DNA from: Candidatus Obscuribacter sp.
GTDB lineage: Bacteria > Cyanobacteriota > Vampirovibrionia > Obscuribacterales > Obscuribacteraceae
NCBI GenBank assembly: GCA_016712465.1
Contig: JADJQZ010000001.1
Coordinates: 5,704,001 to 5,768,000 of the forward strand
Reading direction: 5' to 3'
DNA length: 64,000 nucleotides
A program made the position numbers and the translations under genes. The first letter of the stretch is position 1. Each line of letters opens with the position of its first letter. Under the pieces are notes generated by a model, which saw only the letters and a program-made list of their open reading frames with translations, made no database searches and was not told where the DNA came from. Shown one piece after another: positions 45,801 through 54,097 of the stretch.

Positions 45801-48800
45801 TATTGAATTTGCCGAACCGTTGATTGACCTATTCGTAGTCCGGCCCAGGGCGTCGTATGTATAGGTGATGTCTGAGTTGGCAATTACATTGTTGTGAACC
45901 TGCTGAAGCATCCCTCCACCTGTAGTAGGGGTTCCGTAGGCGCTCGTAATGTAGGGATTGTATGTATAGCTGTAAGTGCCCCAATCGCTCTTGTTGATAT
46001 CGGTAAGCCTCTTGAACTTGAGGTCCCAACTATAGGTCAGCCCGCCCGTGGGCTTCACCGGGTTGGCATAGCCTACCTTCAGCGGTGTATTGTCAGGGTT
46101 GAAGTAATAGCGGGTGATTTGGGACAGAGCGTCAGTCCTGGCTCGCAGCCAGCCGGCAAACGGCTCATAAGTGTAGGAAACCGTGCTTGAGTCTGGGTAG
46201 ACCTTGCTGGTCAGGCGGCCCTGAATATCATGGTGCCATTGTGTCGTATTGTTATTTGGGTCCGTAAGGGCGGCAAGCGAGCCACATGTGCACCAGGTGT
46301 ACTGTGTCTTCCTTCCTTGCGGGTCAATCTCATAGGTCTTTTGGTCAAGGGAATTGTAGGCTGACTGCGTGGTTCTGCCATTACGATCCTTTTGCAGTAC
46401 CGGGTCAAGTCTATTCCAGATAGTCTCCTCGAAAGTACCGTCTGGATAGGTGGTGCGAGTTGGACGGTTCATGTCGTCGTAGCTGTAAACAAGCTCGTAT
46501 CCTTCAGAATTTCGAACTGAATAAACCCTACCAAAACCATCATAAGTGATTGTAGTCACGTCATTACTGCCCGACATCGGTCCGTCGATCTTGGTTAAGT
46601 AGCCATAGGTATTGGAGCCAAGCGAAATTGTCTCAGTCGCTCCACCGCTTGTGCTTTTGGTATAGGTGGTGACGTTGACGGAATGCGAGATAAGAGTAAC
46701 GACAGCGCCGCTTGACGTAGCGCTCACGCCAATGGCAGTCAGGTTGCTATCGGCATTTATCGCATTTTTAATACCGGTGGCGATTGTCGTTAAGGTATCC
46801 CCGCCGCTGACCGTGTAATTGACTGCCTTCTGACCACCTGATAGTCCAGCGTCATGCACCATGACTGTTAAAACGTCACCACTAGATACCGTGCCTCCAA
46901 CCGTGGCGCTGGATGTGCCGGTGTAGGTGAAAGTCGTGACGTTTGAATTGGCGTCCGTAATCGTCAGCGGCTGCTGAAGACTATTATAGGTATAGTGGGT
47001 CTGCTGACCTGAGCCGTCGATGTACACAGTTGGTTGATGGAAGCTGTTGTACTCCCAATGCCCCATCAAGTAGTTATCACCAGACTGAATTTCTCTTGCC
47101 TCAAGCAAGTCTATATTGTTTGAAGCATAGGAGTAGCTGAATTTCCGAGCGAGCGGATCAATCACCTGGGTCGGGTTGCCGAGGCTGTTACGCTGATACT
47201 CGGTCTTTTGAATCGCAGTTGTTCTGACATTCGAGAGAGTAAATACGGTGTTGAAAGTACCGCTCCAGGTTCCTACCTGCCAGACCTGCGCCTCAGGGTT
47301 GAAGGAATAGAGGCTTATCACGTCCCCAGACACCGTGGCGGATGCGTTGAACGCCTGAACCACCGAATCGGCGTTTAGCTGGGAAGCAATATCTGAAAGA
47401 ATCGAATTGTAGGTGTCACCGCTGACTACCGTATGCAGATACCTCTGGCCGGTTCCACTATGAGGATATGGTGTGCCGACGTAGACATAAAGAACGTCTC
47501 CTACGGTCAGCGGACCGCTCATTGTGGCAATAGCGCTCTGCCTTGTGGGCGAGAGAACCTTGAGGGTCTCTGTCGCGCCCGCAGAGGTGCCGCCAATGAA
47601 ACTGGTTACGGATGACATGTCCGAGTGCATGCAAACCGTTGGTCCGACTGCAGTTGCCAAAACGGTCAAGCTCTGCAGTGTGGAATTGTTGTTGATAATG
47701 GAAGTTAAACTTGCCGCAATCGAAGTGGCCGTATCCCCGCTTTGTACGGTATAGGCGGCAACGTACTGACTTTCTACGCCCAGGTACATAATGTCGCCGG
47801 GTGTAATCGTCCCGGCCACGGTAGCTACAGCTACCGGTACTCCAAGGCTTCTCGTGATGCTGAGCGGCTTATTGCTGTTGCCCTGAAAGTTAGCCCCGTA
47901 GGCGCTTGGATAAGTGTAATAGATCGGGCTCTGGCTCTCCAGAGGGTGGATTTCCCACTGTTTGACGGGTCCCTCGTAACCGGTCGCCAAATTGAATGTA
48001 AATTTAATCTGCTCGCAGTGTGTATAGACATGGTTGGCTGGGTCGGCTGGATAGAGCTGTGTGGCATGCCTATCCCAAAAGTAGGTGGTCTTGGCCTCGT
48101 TTAACCAGTTCTCGATTACTGACGATGTTCCGTCTGAGAAGGTAAAACGCAACCCCTGCGCAGGGATACCTCCCACCGTGCCAGGAACATATTGATAGAA
48201 GCTGGTTGTCCCATATGGAGTGGTCATCTGGGTGATGAAGCTGGACGTATTGTCCCAGGCAAACTGAGACTTGAGACCAACTACGTCAGTAATTGAAATT
48301 AGCTTTGACACACTGGAGTCATACTCAAAGGAGCAGCTTCTGCTGAAGGGATCGGTAACGCTGGCGATCTTGTAAAACCCTGGGTTTGACGAGGTGTTAG
48401 AGACATATGAAACGGTAGAGACCTGCCCTATTGCGTCAGTTATACTGACTATGCGGAAATTTGAATCGTATTGAATCTGAACTGAAAGACCTTGCGGATC
48501 TGTCATAGAGGTCATGAAGATACGTGGAGGTGAACTAGAGTCTGACTGGTTAAAGACCTGCACCGCTCCATTTGGTAGTCTTCGCTCATAGACTCCACTG
48601 CCCATATTGACCAGCTGGGCTTGCGACTCGAGGGCCAGAGGATACAGTCCCGTACCTGAATCAGGCGTATATTGCTCGCTGCCTCCGCCCATGACTCTGA
48701 CCGTGGCAACGGAACTAACTGAATCCACAGTCAGATAGGAGAGCCAATTGAAGGTCCAGTTCTGACCAAGGTTTGAAAAGGTAAACGTGGAAGGCTGATT

Positions 48801-50192
48801 GGCTTCAAGGTGGTTGTAGTTGAAGTGAAAGTCCATGCCCGGACCAACTGGCGGCTGATAACTGAGAGGCGTGTCTTCGATATTGAGAGTAGCGGCCATC
48901 TTGAAAGCTGATGCATTTGCCATGCCGTTACAGCCGCATTCAACCGAACTCATGCACATCTTGGCAGTTTCCGGGCGCTTAGCGGTGGCGTCTTGTTGCG
49001 ACGCTTCCCCTTTACCCCAGACTTTACTTGCTTCCTCGTCGCTGACCGCGCTCCACCCACTCGGCAGCTTCTCGCTTACCGGGATTAGAAAGTAGCCATC
49101 GCTTTGAGCGTCAATAGTCTTAGCTGACAGCCAGAGATAGCCGGCTGTGTCAAAGGTCGGATCCTTAAGCTCGTAACGGCCGTTTTTCTCCGCCGTCAGG
49201 GCACCAAAGTGATCGAGCTTCCAGTGCATCACAGAGGGCGTGATTACTGACGCGCCAGGTGAGCGCTTGGCTATCTGGAAATTCAAACCCGTTTTTGCAG
49301 CCAGCTCTTTTACCATAAGGAGGTTGGTTCCTTCCTTGGTCGAACGAGCTTTCTCAATGACTGGGTGAATGCCGCTTCCTGGTTTCACCGCGTTTAAGAC
49401 ATTATGCACCGCATATGGTCCGCACTTGAACGCGATTCCGGGTTCTGTCTTCATACCCCCATAGCCTTGCTTGGCATCATTTATCTTCTGCTCATCAGAG
49501 CCCCATATCGCTCGACCCTTGATCGCCGCAAGGTACTTCTCAAGCTCGGCTATTCGTCCCAATCTTCCATTAGCCTTAAGCAAATTGGCTACTGAGTGAT
49601 TAGCGACGGACTGCTGTAAGCTACCTTTCTCGGTCTTTGCCCTCTCCCAGCTAGATTCCCAACGTTCCAAAGCATCCGACAAGTAGCCGGATTCATACTG
49701 AAGATCGGCGATATTACTATTCAGAGAGGCTATCCATCGGGAGTTAGGAAACTGCTTCACAAACTCTGTCAGTGGGCTCAAGTCCTCGACTGTCTTCAAA
49801 GACTTGAATTTCAGTATGGCTTTTGCGAGTGCTTGGTTCTCTCCAGCCACTGCTTCGCCGGACATGGGAATCAACGGCTCCAGGAAAACTCTGGCACTGG
49901 TAATTTCCGAGTCTGTTGGGGAAGAAGAGAAATTGAGTGTTGGCTTGATGAGTTTTACGGTTTTCGGGCCGGTTTTTACGGCATTCTTCGGCTGCGGCAC
50001 TTGAATCTGTGCAGAATTTCGCTTAGCTGGTTTACCCAGAGCGCTCGGTCCCTCAGCTAGTGCGGCAAAAGGACATGGTCCAAGAATGGTTAGAGCCGAA
50101 AGAGCAAGCGCCGAAAGGGCTCTATAGCTCCTGGCTATGAGCTTCTTGCTTGCTGCTTTCTGCACCGGTATTCGTTTCGTTTTCTTATCCAT
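42822..50192 (-). CDS. giant RHS polymorphic toxin with PLA2-like tip
   Basis: A 2456-residue secreted toxin. I chose the ATG at 50192, where MDKKTKRIPVQKA starts a good signal peptide (cleavage near residue 46, ALAEG); an upstream TTG at 50294 adds 34 implausible residues. Order: TPR-like helices (to about 240); a C39-like peptidase domain at about 255-380 (KCGPYAVHNVL Cys, VMHWKLDHFGAL His, LKDPTFD Asp); RHS shell from about 455 (MDFHFNYNHL), interrupted by seven copies of a ~105-residue module; RHS core ending RLGRWPNRDPIGELGG and DPVGL. After residue 2322 comes a 135-residue tip with YGNYGGPGW and DLCYYRHDVC (H2370-D2371), the Ca-loop and His-Asp active-site motifs of phospholipase A2. 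The C39 domain may self-process or handle export. Confidence 0.93.
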   Translation of the reverse strand: MDKKTKRIPVQKAASKKLIARSYRALSALALSALTILGPCPFAALAEGPSALGKPAKRNSAQIQVPQPKNAVKTGPKTVKLIKPTLNFSSSPTDSEITSARVFLEPLIPMSGEAVAGENQALAKAILKFKSLKTVEDLSPLTEFVKQFPNSRWIASLNSNIADLQYESGYLSDALERWESSWERAKTEKGSLQQSVANHSVANLLKANGRLGRIAELEKYLAAIKGRAIWGSDEQKINDAKQGYGGMKTEPGIAFKCGPYAVHNVLNAVKPGSGIHPVIEKARSTKEGTNLLMVKELAAKTGLNFQIAKRSPGASVITPSVMHWKLDHFGALTAEKNGRYELKDPTFDTAGYLWLSAKTIDAQSDGYFLIPVSEKLPSGWSAVSDEEASKVWGKGEASQQDATAKRPETAKMCMSSVECGCNGMANASAFKMAATLNIEDTPLSYQPPVGPGMDFHFNYNHLEANQPSTFTFSNLGQNWTFNWLSYLTVDSVSSVATVRVMGGGSEQYTPDSGTGLYPLALESQAQLVNMGSGVYERRLPNGAVQVFNQSDSSSPPRIFMTSMTDPQGLSVQIQYDSNFRIVSITDAIGQVSTVSYVSNTSSNPGFYKIASVTDPFSRSCSFEYDSSVSKLISITDVVGLKSQFAWDNTSSFITQMTTPYGTTSFYQYVPGTVGGIPAQGLRFTFSDGTSSVIENWLNEAKTTYFWDRHATQLYPADPANHVYTHCEQIKFTFNLATGYEGPVKQWEIHPLESQSPIYYTYPSAYGANFQGNSNKPLSITRSLGVPVAVATVAGTITPGDIMYLGVESQYVAAYTVQSGDTATSIAASLTSIINNNSTLQSLTVLATAVGPTVCMHSDMSSVTSFIGGTSAGATETLKVLSPTRQSAIATMSGPLTVGDVLYVYVGTPYPHSGTGQRYLHTVVSGDTYNSILSDIASQLNADSVVQAFNASATVSGDVISLYSFNPEAQVWQVGTWSGTFNTVFTLSNVRTTAIQKTEYQRNSLGNPTQVIDPLARKFSYSYASNNIDLLEAREIQSGDNYLMGHWEYNSFHQPTVYIDGSGQQTHYTYNSLQQPLTITDANSNVTTFTYTGTSSATVGGTVSSGDVLTVMVHDAGLSGGQKAVNYTVSGGDTLTTIATGIKNAINADSNLTAIGVSATSSGAVVTLISHSVNVTTYTKSTSGGATETISLGSNTYGYLTKIDGPMSGSNDVTTITYDGFGRVYSVRNSEGYELVYSYDDMNRPTRTTYPDGTFEETIWNRLDPVLQKDRNGRTTQSAYNSLDQKTYEIDPQGRKTQYTWCTCGSLAALTDPNNNTTQWHHDIQGRLTSKVYPDSSTVSYTYEPFAGWLRARTDALSQITRYYFNPDNTPLKVGYANPVKPTGGLTYSWDLKFKRLTDINKSDWGTYSYTYNPYITSAYGTPTTGGGMLQQVHNNVIANSDITYTYDALGRTTNRSINGSANSITWAYDAMSRVTSEVNALGTFTYNYVDNASGASKGDTRLASIDYPNGQVTKFDWYPTESDERLQQIRNLGPSGNTISQFSYRYDPAGQIKQWQQLQGNTSLNYALDYDQAGQLTSATASGGPVSAKYLKQYHYAYDPGANRTGVQTNSVTRARLTGTVTTGNVLTVTVSDSALTGGSKGISYTVVGGDTLQTIATKLAAAIASDTDMLSIGVTASSNDSTLSIKSSSPNVTSYTSSTSSGATTAIALNVTDNFVENAVVGSTKTTGDVLTVTFKDAALTGGAKNVSYTVLSGDTLASIATAIKNAINADTDLQGIGVSATSIDTSITIRSSSTNATTYAQSVSTGATETITLLVNQNGQVRVGIGGSKTTGDSISIVTYDAGLSGGSRTVSYTVQSGDTLSSIASGIASALNADSALQGVGVSASASGRVISLQSNSLNATTYRATTSSSATEVVLIDLPPNGVQTAVIGGTKTTGDVLTVNVYDAQLSGGSKAISYTVGSSDTLTTIATNVAAALNADTDLQGINVSATSSGTVVNILSASTSATSYTSSLSGGATETVSLAPSTSANLYGYNNLNELTSIAAGGPTRFQGGSNKALKSASVDGNAASLPNTLTFRRNASLSSGSDSVPVSVTDGSNTTVSQNYKVSTKGSSSASPTFDANGNMTSDGTNTYEWDAENRLIKINYPGSGNYSQFSFDTLSRNVKIVDTSGSSTTITKQFVWSGSGRCEERDGSGALAKQLFEQGQRNGSANFCYAVDHLGSVREMTDSSGAIQAQYSFDVYGQATQTVGVPSLSKSDFQYAGCYYHQASELNLATYRAYNSRLGRWPNRDPIGELGGINLYAYVDNDPIKLVDPVGLWKWYGNYGGPGWASGKDGYPEDLTNFPYAPGDVGYRPPLDNRDLCYYRHDVCLHNAAFINNCEQRRTARRKCDTDLGYCLLAVQKNRSSGWDKFPNTINNEIGKFLYKSPNDDYGFAASPELVPFRVFDPAVVNP
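43744..43790 (-). repeat. 47-bp direct repeat, main RHS copy
   Basis: Identical over 47 bases to 42265-42311 in the orphan RHS module, same strand and reading frame, 1479 bases apart. It lies at the end of the shared RHS core, upstream of the tip. Recombination across the two copies would delete the PLA2-like tip and the plus-strand membrane gene and fuse the papain-like tip to the long RHS shell. Confidence 0.9.
44097..45356 (-). repeat. four exact 315-bp tandem repeats inside the RHS gene
   Basis: A landmark shared by all four units (GACATTGCCGGTCGT and its variants) falls at 45322, 45007, 44692 and 44377, exactly 315 bases apart. Each unit encodes 105 residues of the pattern TTGDVLTV..DAxLSGG.K.ISYTVxSGDTL..IA..I..A.NADxDLQGIxVSATSS.T.V.I.S.S...TSY...S..GATE. 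DNA identity between units is moderate, so they are diverged, but the period is conserved. Three more, spaced and diverged copies lie at about 46610-46925, 47215-47526 and 47545-47860. Their even length keeps the frame. Confidence 0.85.
46610..47860 (-). repeat. three dispersed, diverged copies of the ~105-residue module
   Basis: Copies at about 46610-46925 (AGLSGGQKAVNYTVSGGDTLTTIATGIKNAINAD), 47215-47526 (HTVVSGDTYNSILSDIASQLNAD) and 47545-47860 (AYTVQSGDTATSIAASL) share the GDxLxV, YTVxSGDT and GATE-type landmarks of the tandem array. Between them lie ordinary RHS repeats (for example the segment around 46930-47210), so the module was inserted at separate points of the RHS shell, most likely by repeated duplication. 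Confidence 0.7.
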
Positions 50193-50303
50193 GTCCAATT
50201 CCGTTTTGGGCTTTGCGATTGTCTTCATTTGGGCTTGAAATTTCGTTTCTTTGTTTCCAGGAGTACTCGGGTCCAGGTCTAAGCAAAAGACCAATTGCTT
50301 CTT

Positions 50304-51701
50304 CTATTGAGGGATCGCTGTAGTGGGAAGTTGCAGATTGAGCTGAAGTGGACGGGTGTCCGAAGAGCTTGGAGCTGGCCATTTCGTTGAATCCAGCGTA
50401 TAGGTCGCAGATACAACCGAACTTTGAATGCCGTGCACTACTGCAATAGCCTTTAATGTTTGACTGTAGGCAATATTCACAGGTCCGGTATAGCTTGGGC
50501 TTGATGAAGGATCCGGCGTAGAGCCGTCTAAGGTGTAATAGACGGAGGCTCCATCTACAGAGGCGATAGCCACTTCAGTAGGACCGGTGAGCGTACTTGT
50601 GCCTACGCTTAATACCGGATCTGGTGTGCTTATGGCAGTGTTAATCTGATATCGAGAAGCCAGATATGCTTCAATAGCTGCCTGTTCGGAAGTGGTTACG
50701 GTTCTGGAATATACAAGCAGTTCAGCAATCTCTCCTGTCCAAAAGCCTGAGGACGTACTGCTGCTACCTACGAAATTTAGGGTGCGGCTCACATTTGCCA
50801 GATTTTGTACTGTACCTGACGCGGCCTGTACGCTGTTCACAGTCATACTGGCTGATGCTAAAGAACTGTGCACGGCGTCAAGCGTCTGAAATTTGTTGAA
50901 CGTCAGCGCACTGCTGCCCGTAGAAAGTGAACTGGAAGTTGAGCCATTGTAGGCGGTGAAGGTTGCCTGTGAGTTGTTGGTCTGGAGACTGACAGTATCG
51001 CTGGGTCCGCTGCTTCCAGAGTAAAAGACAGTTCCAGCGCTTGTAGCAGCGGGTTTCAATACACCAAAACAGGCGAATCCAGAGGTCAGGTCTGTAAGAC
51101 CATTTGCAAGAGTGAGGTATTGCGATGTACCGTTAAAACTGACTCCAGGAAAACCATTGATAGCGCTTGACACATATGCCGGTCGGTTTCCGGACGTAGC
51201 CTGACTTGCATCATTAGGTGTTGTGGCACCGGAAAGGTCACTCCAGCCGGTAACGGCCGTGCCGCTCAACGAGAGACCAAAATCGCTCTTCAGCCAGAGA
51301 GAGAGACCATTGCGCGGCACGGGCAAAGTGTTTGGATCACTTTGGATGTTAGCCGTTGTAACCGTCGAATCGACACCTGACAGGTAGGCAAGGGCCTTAA
51401 TAGTCACCGGTCCACTAAGGGAAATCGGTGCCGAGTAAACCGTAGAGCTATGGTCTGGCTGGCTACCGTTGACGGTGTAGTAGATCGTCGCTCCTGATTG
51501 AGCTGTGATGGTTGCCGTCGACTGGACCGTGGAGTACACACCCGTACCTGGTGTTATATTCGGTGCATCAGTTGCGTGGGCAGCCGGCATGAAGCACAAA
51601 ATGAGAGCCACTGAGATTATGACTGCGCCTAGCATGGATGAGATTGCCGGTAATTGAATTTCTCTGTGGAATTTGATCAATGAACCCAAATTCGTTGACA
51701 C
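50304..51701 (-). CDS. secreted CHB_HEX-LamG-CHB_HEX carbohydrate-binding protein
   Basis: A 465-residue exported protein (GTG start with GAGGG about 8 bases upstream; signal peptide ending ATD, residue about 43). It is built as a sandwich: a CHB_HEX_C-type domain at about 47-110 (ATIYYTVNGSQPDHSSTVYS), a LamG/concanavalin-like beta-sandwich at about 135-345 (GLSLWLKSDFG, FPGVSFNGTSQYL, GEIAELLVYSR), and a second CHB_HEX_C-type domain at about 355-435 (ASVYYTLDGSTPDPSSSPSY). Such domains bind chitin-like or other sugars. The gene ends 9 bp before the RHS frame's upper end and is co-directional, so it probably binds the surface for, or delivers, the RHS toxin. Confidence 0.85.
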   Translation of the reverse strand: MSTNLGSLIKFHREIQLPAISSMLGAVIISVALILCFMPAAHATDAPNITPGTGVYSTVQSTATITAQSGATIYYTVNGSQPDHSSTVYSAPISLSGPVTIKALAYLSGVDSTVTTANIQSDPNTLPVPRNGLSLWLKSDFGLSLSGTAVTGWSDLSGATTPNDASQATSGNRPAYVSSAINGFPGVSFNGTSQYLTLANGLTDLTSGFACFGVLKPAATSAGTVFYSGSSGPSDTVSLQTNNSQATFTAYNGSTSSSLSTGSSALTFNKFQTLDAVHSSLASASMTVNSVQAASGTVQNLANVSRTLNFVGSSSTSSGFWTGEIAELLVYSRTVTTSEQAAIEAYLASRYQINTAISTPDPVLSVGTSTLTGPTEVAIASVDGASVYYTLDGSTPDPSSSPSYTGPVNIAYSQTLKAIAVVHGIQSSVVSATYTLDSTKWPAPSSSDTRPLQLNLQLPTTAIPQ

Positions 51702-52428
51702 AAGGGGACCCTCATCTTGGGAGGAGCATCAAAAAGCAACTCACGATGTGAGTTGCGGTGCGCAAACAATAAGCATGCAATCGTTAAGACGACACACTTG
51801 CAGTCCTGCACTTAATTGTGGAGAGGAAATGTATGCGAACTGGTGGAAATCAGTCAGTCCGCATGTCCGATTCCAATAACTGGGATTCCGGCAGTCTAAC
51901 CAAATCGACCACAACAAAGTAGACCGGAATTGTTAGGTACAAATCTGATGTGAAACTGCCGTAGCGACTAAAGTCACGCTCTCATACCAAACTATCAGCG
52001 ACCAAAACTTTTGTCGAGTAGGAAATGCCACTAAATTGAAAAATAATGTCGCACTGCTGAAATTTTATGAGCAGATACGCTTACACAATTCAACGACAGA
52101 GTTAGGCTAAGATTAGTTTAGAGACCTACTTACTTATTCTAAGGCCCACTTGTTTCCTCAAGTCGCTGGCTGTATTCGAGACGCAACTCTTGCGTCTCGC
52201 TATTCGGTGGTTTCGTATCGTGAGGCTCCCGGCCTCTCTTCTGTTTTGAGAATATTGGCTGCAGTCTTTGCCTGCGGTCCCTAACTACCATAGTCAGTTC
52301 ATTTCTCGAAGGCAGCACAGTGTCTAGTAGCATGAGAGAGCTAGAGAAAGAGAAGCATTGGCGAGAGGTAATTTCAAGCTGACAGGCAAGCGAGCTACGT
52401 AAATCGAATTAAAGAAAATAGCCGGCCA
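51702..52428. other. 727-base intergenic region upstream of the lectin-RHS operon
   Basis: No convincing gene. An ORF on the minus strand at 52139-52333 has no binding site. A perfect hairpin CGAGACGCAA / TTGCGTCTCG with a 3-base CTC loop lies at 52176-52198. The region 51702-51900 should contain the promoter of the lectin-RHS operon, but I see no clear -35/-10 pair. The surroundings are AT-richer than the flanking genes, in keeping with an accessory insertion boundary. Confidence 0.45.
52176..52198. repeat. perfect 10-bp hairpin with 3-base loop
   Basis: CGAGACGCAA at 52176-52185 is the reverse complement of TTGCGTCTCG at 52189-52198, with loop CTC between. There is no T-run after it on either strand, so it is not a standard terminator. 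It may be a protein-binding palindrome, or a remnant of a mobile element end. Confidence 0.6.
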
Positions 52429-53301
52429 CTATGCTTGATAATCAAAATAGGCCGCTAAGGTATTGACCCTTTCAACAATCTTGTCATTGTAGCCGAAGTC
52501 ACCAGCACGACCGGATTCAACCGTTCGAGACATGCCATCAAGCGCAAACTGCACATAACCTTGAGATAGTAAAAGTGCCACCATACTCACAGCCAAGAGC
52601 GGGGGTCGCAAAATAACATCCTCATCGAACACCAATGGCTCACCAAAACTACGCCGACCGGGAATAGTTTCAAGCTTCCTCGCTTCAAAAATTGTTTCCT
52701 CGATCTGTCCGGCATCCATGCCCAAAAGTGGAAACTGAGCCAGTACCTGACTACTACCGGCATCAAAACTCCACATGGCAGGAACTACAAAACGAACTAT
52801 CGCTTCCCTGTAAAATTCGCACAGAGCATCAGTGCGGTCTCCGAGCGTCTTATCGAAATAGCTTGTTAAATGGGATAGGTCGGAGGTATCCGTGATCTGA
52901 GAAGGAATCAAATTGTAAATCAGACCAAACCCATGAGTAACATGATCAAACAGAACTGCTTTATCATCTAGAATCTGCTCAAGCAACCTGAGTGTTCCCA
53001 AATGCACAAGAAATGGGTGAATTTGGTAACCGACAATTCCAAAACGGCTCTTTTCCACACTCAAAGAAATGCACCCTAGAGACTCCCCGAGGGGCATAAC
53101 GTACATGGAACCAAAGCCCAATTTATAGGCACTTTCTATAGACAATCGAACGCTATCCGGCTCAAAGCCGTATCTAGAGAAAACCTTAACCAGCGCCTGT
53201 AAATTGTCCTGGGCGACCTTCGTAAAGCCAAGCTCGACCAACATCCCATCAAACTTTGCGCAGAAAGTCCGAATCATTGACTTCAAACTTTCAACCGGCA
53301 C
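52429..53301 (-). CDS. hypothetical protein
   Basis: A 290-residue cytoplasmic protein (GTG start with GAGG about 8 bases upstream). It reads as a mixed alpha/beta protein with helical N-terminus (MIRTFCAKFDGMLVELGF) and alternating hydrophobic strands. I recognise no family, motif or membrane segment. It is separated by 27 bp from the thermonuclease gene upstream on the same strand, so co-transcription is possible, but no functional link is visible. Confidence 0.62.
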   Translation of the reverse strand: MPVESLKSMIRTFCAKFDGMLVELGFTKVAQDNLQALVKVFSRYGFEPDSVRLSIESAYKLGFGSMYVMPLGESLGCISLSVEKSRFGIVGYQIHPFLVHLGTLRLLEQILDDKAVLFDHVTHGFGLIYNLIPSQITDTSDLSHLTSYFDKTLGDRTDALCEFYREAIVRFVVPAMWSFDAGSSQVLAQFPLLGMDAGQIEETIFEARKLETIPGRRSFGEPLVFDEDVILRPPLLAVSMVALLLSQGYVQFALDGMSRTVESGRAGDFGYNDKIVERVNTLAAYFDYQA

Positions 53302-53328
53302 TGTGAAAACCTCACTAAACCAAAGCCA

Positions 53329-53892
53329 CTACCTCTGGGCCAGCCTGACTGAACCCTGCCTGGCTTCCTTCCGGAACTGCCAGGGCGGCAGCGGACGCGA
53401 CTGCTGCCAGAGCCCCTTGCGACCATCCCGAGCCTTTGCCTGAGCCAACTTGTATTCTACAGCCTTGGGCGCATACTGTTCGTACCACCAGGCATAGCCG
53501 CGCTTCACAAGCTCCAGGTTCAGCACCCGACGGTCCGGCAATACTACTTCTGCCAGGCTGCGATTGTAGCGATCGCGACCGCTCTCCTTCACCAGCACAG
53601 TGCGCTTGAAGCACAGCGAAGCCGTGCAAGAACGAGCCACCTGCCCAAAATCTTGTTTCTTCTCCGGACAATCGATGAAATTGAGCCGCACCGTTTGTGG
53701 TGCACCGTCGCGCATTACCTTGATGGTATCACCATCGGACACGCCAACCACAAGACCTCGAAAAAGCCGTTCCTTGCCCTGGGCCTCCGTGGGGAAGAGT
53801 AGACAGAACGAGAAAGCCGCAAAAACAACAAAGCTACCAGTGAGAACGCGAAGCCTGCCTGACAAGCCGCAGGAAGGAAAGGTTTCGTGCAT
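53329..53892 (-). CDS. secreted thermonuclease (SNase-like)
   Basis: A 187-residue exported nuclease (ATG 53892; a TTG eleven codons earlier is less likely). The signal peptide (VLTGSFVVFAAFSFCLLFPTEAQ) is followed by the staphylococcal-nuclease fold: RGLVVGVSDGDTIKV, TVRLNFIDCPEKKQ (catalytic Arg and Asp) and DRYNRSLAEVVL, which carries the second Arg and the catalytic Glu of the family. It hydrolyses DNA and RNA using calcium. An Arg/Pro-rich tail (QSRPLPPWQFRKEARQG) is present. Extracellular nutrient scavenging is a likely role. Confidence 0.92.
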   Translation of the reverse strand: MHETFPSCGLSGRLRVLTGSFVVFAAFSFCLLFPTEAQGKERLFRGLVVGVSDGDTIKVMRDGAPQTVRLNFIDCPEKKQDFGQVARSCTASLCFKRTVLVKESGRDRYNRSLAEVVLPDRRVLNLELVKRGYAWWYEQYAPKAVEYKLAQAKARDGRKGLWQQSRPLPPWQFRKEARQGSVRLAQR

Positions 53893-54097
53893 GGGAAACT
53901 TTCTAGGTAATCGCCCTACCGGCAAATTACAATTAGATGAACGGTAAGCTACCGCTCAAATCATAGCGCGAATTGCAGCAGGCATTTTTGGAAGAACCGG
54001 CAAATGCAAGCCAAACCAGGCACACCAGCCACCTTCAGGAAAATGGCGCAAATTCACAGGAAACAATTATCGGCCGAACTCTCAGCGATGGTCAGAC

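Noticed and set aside
52139..52333. 64-codon minus-strand ORF
   Set aside because: It overlaps the hairpin at 52176-52198 and has no supporting signals.
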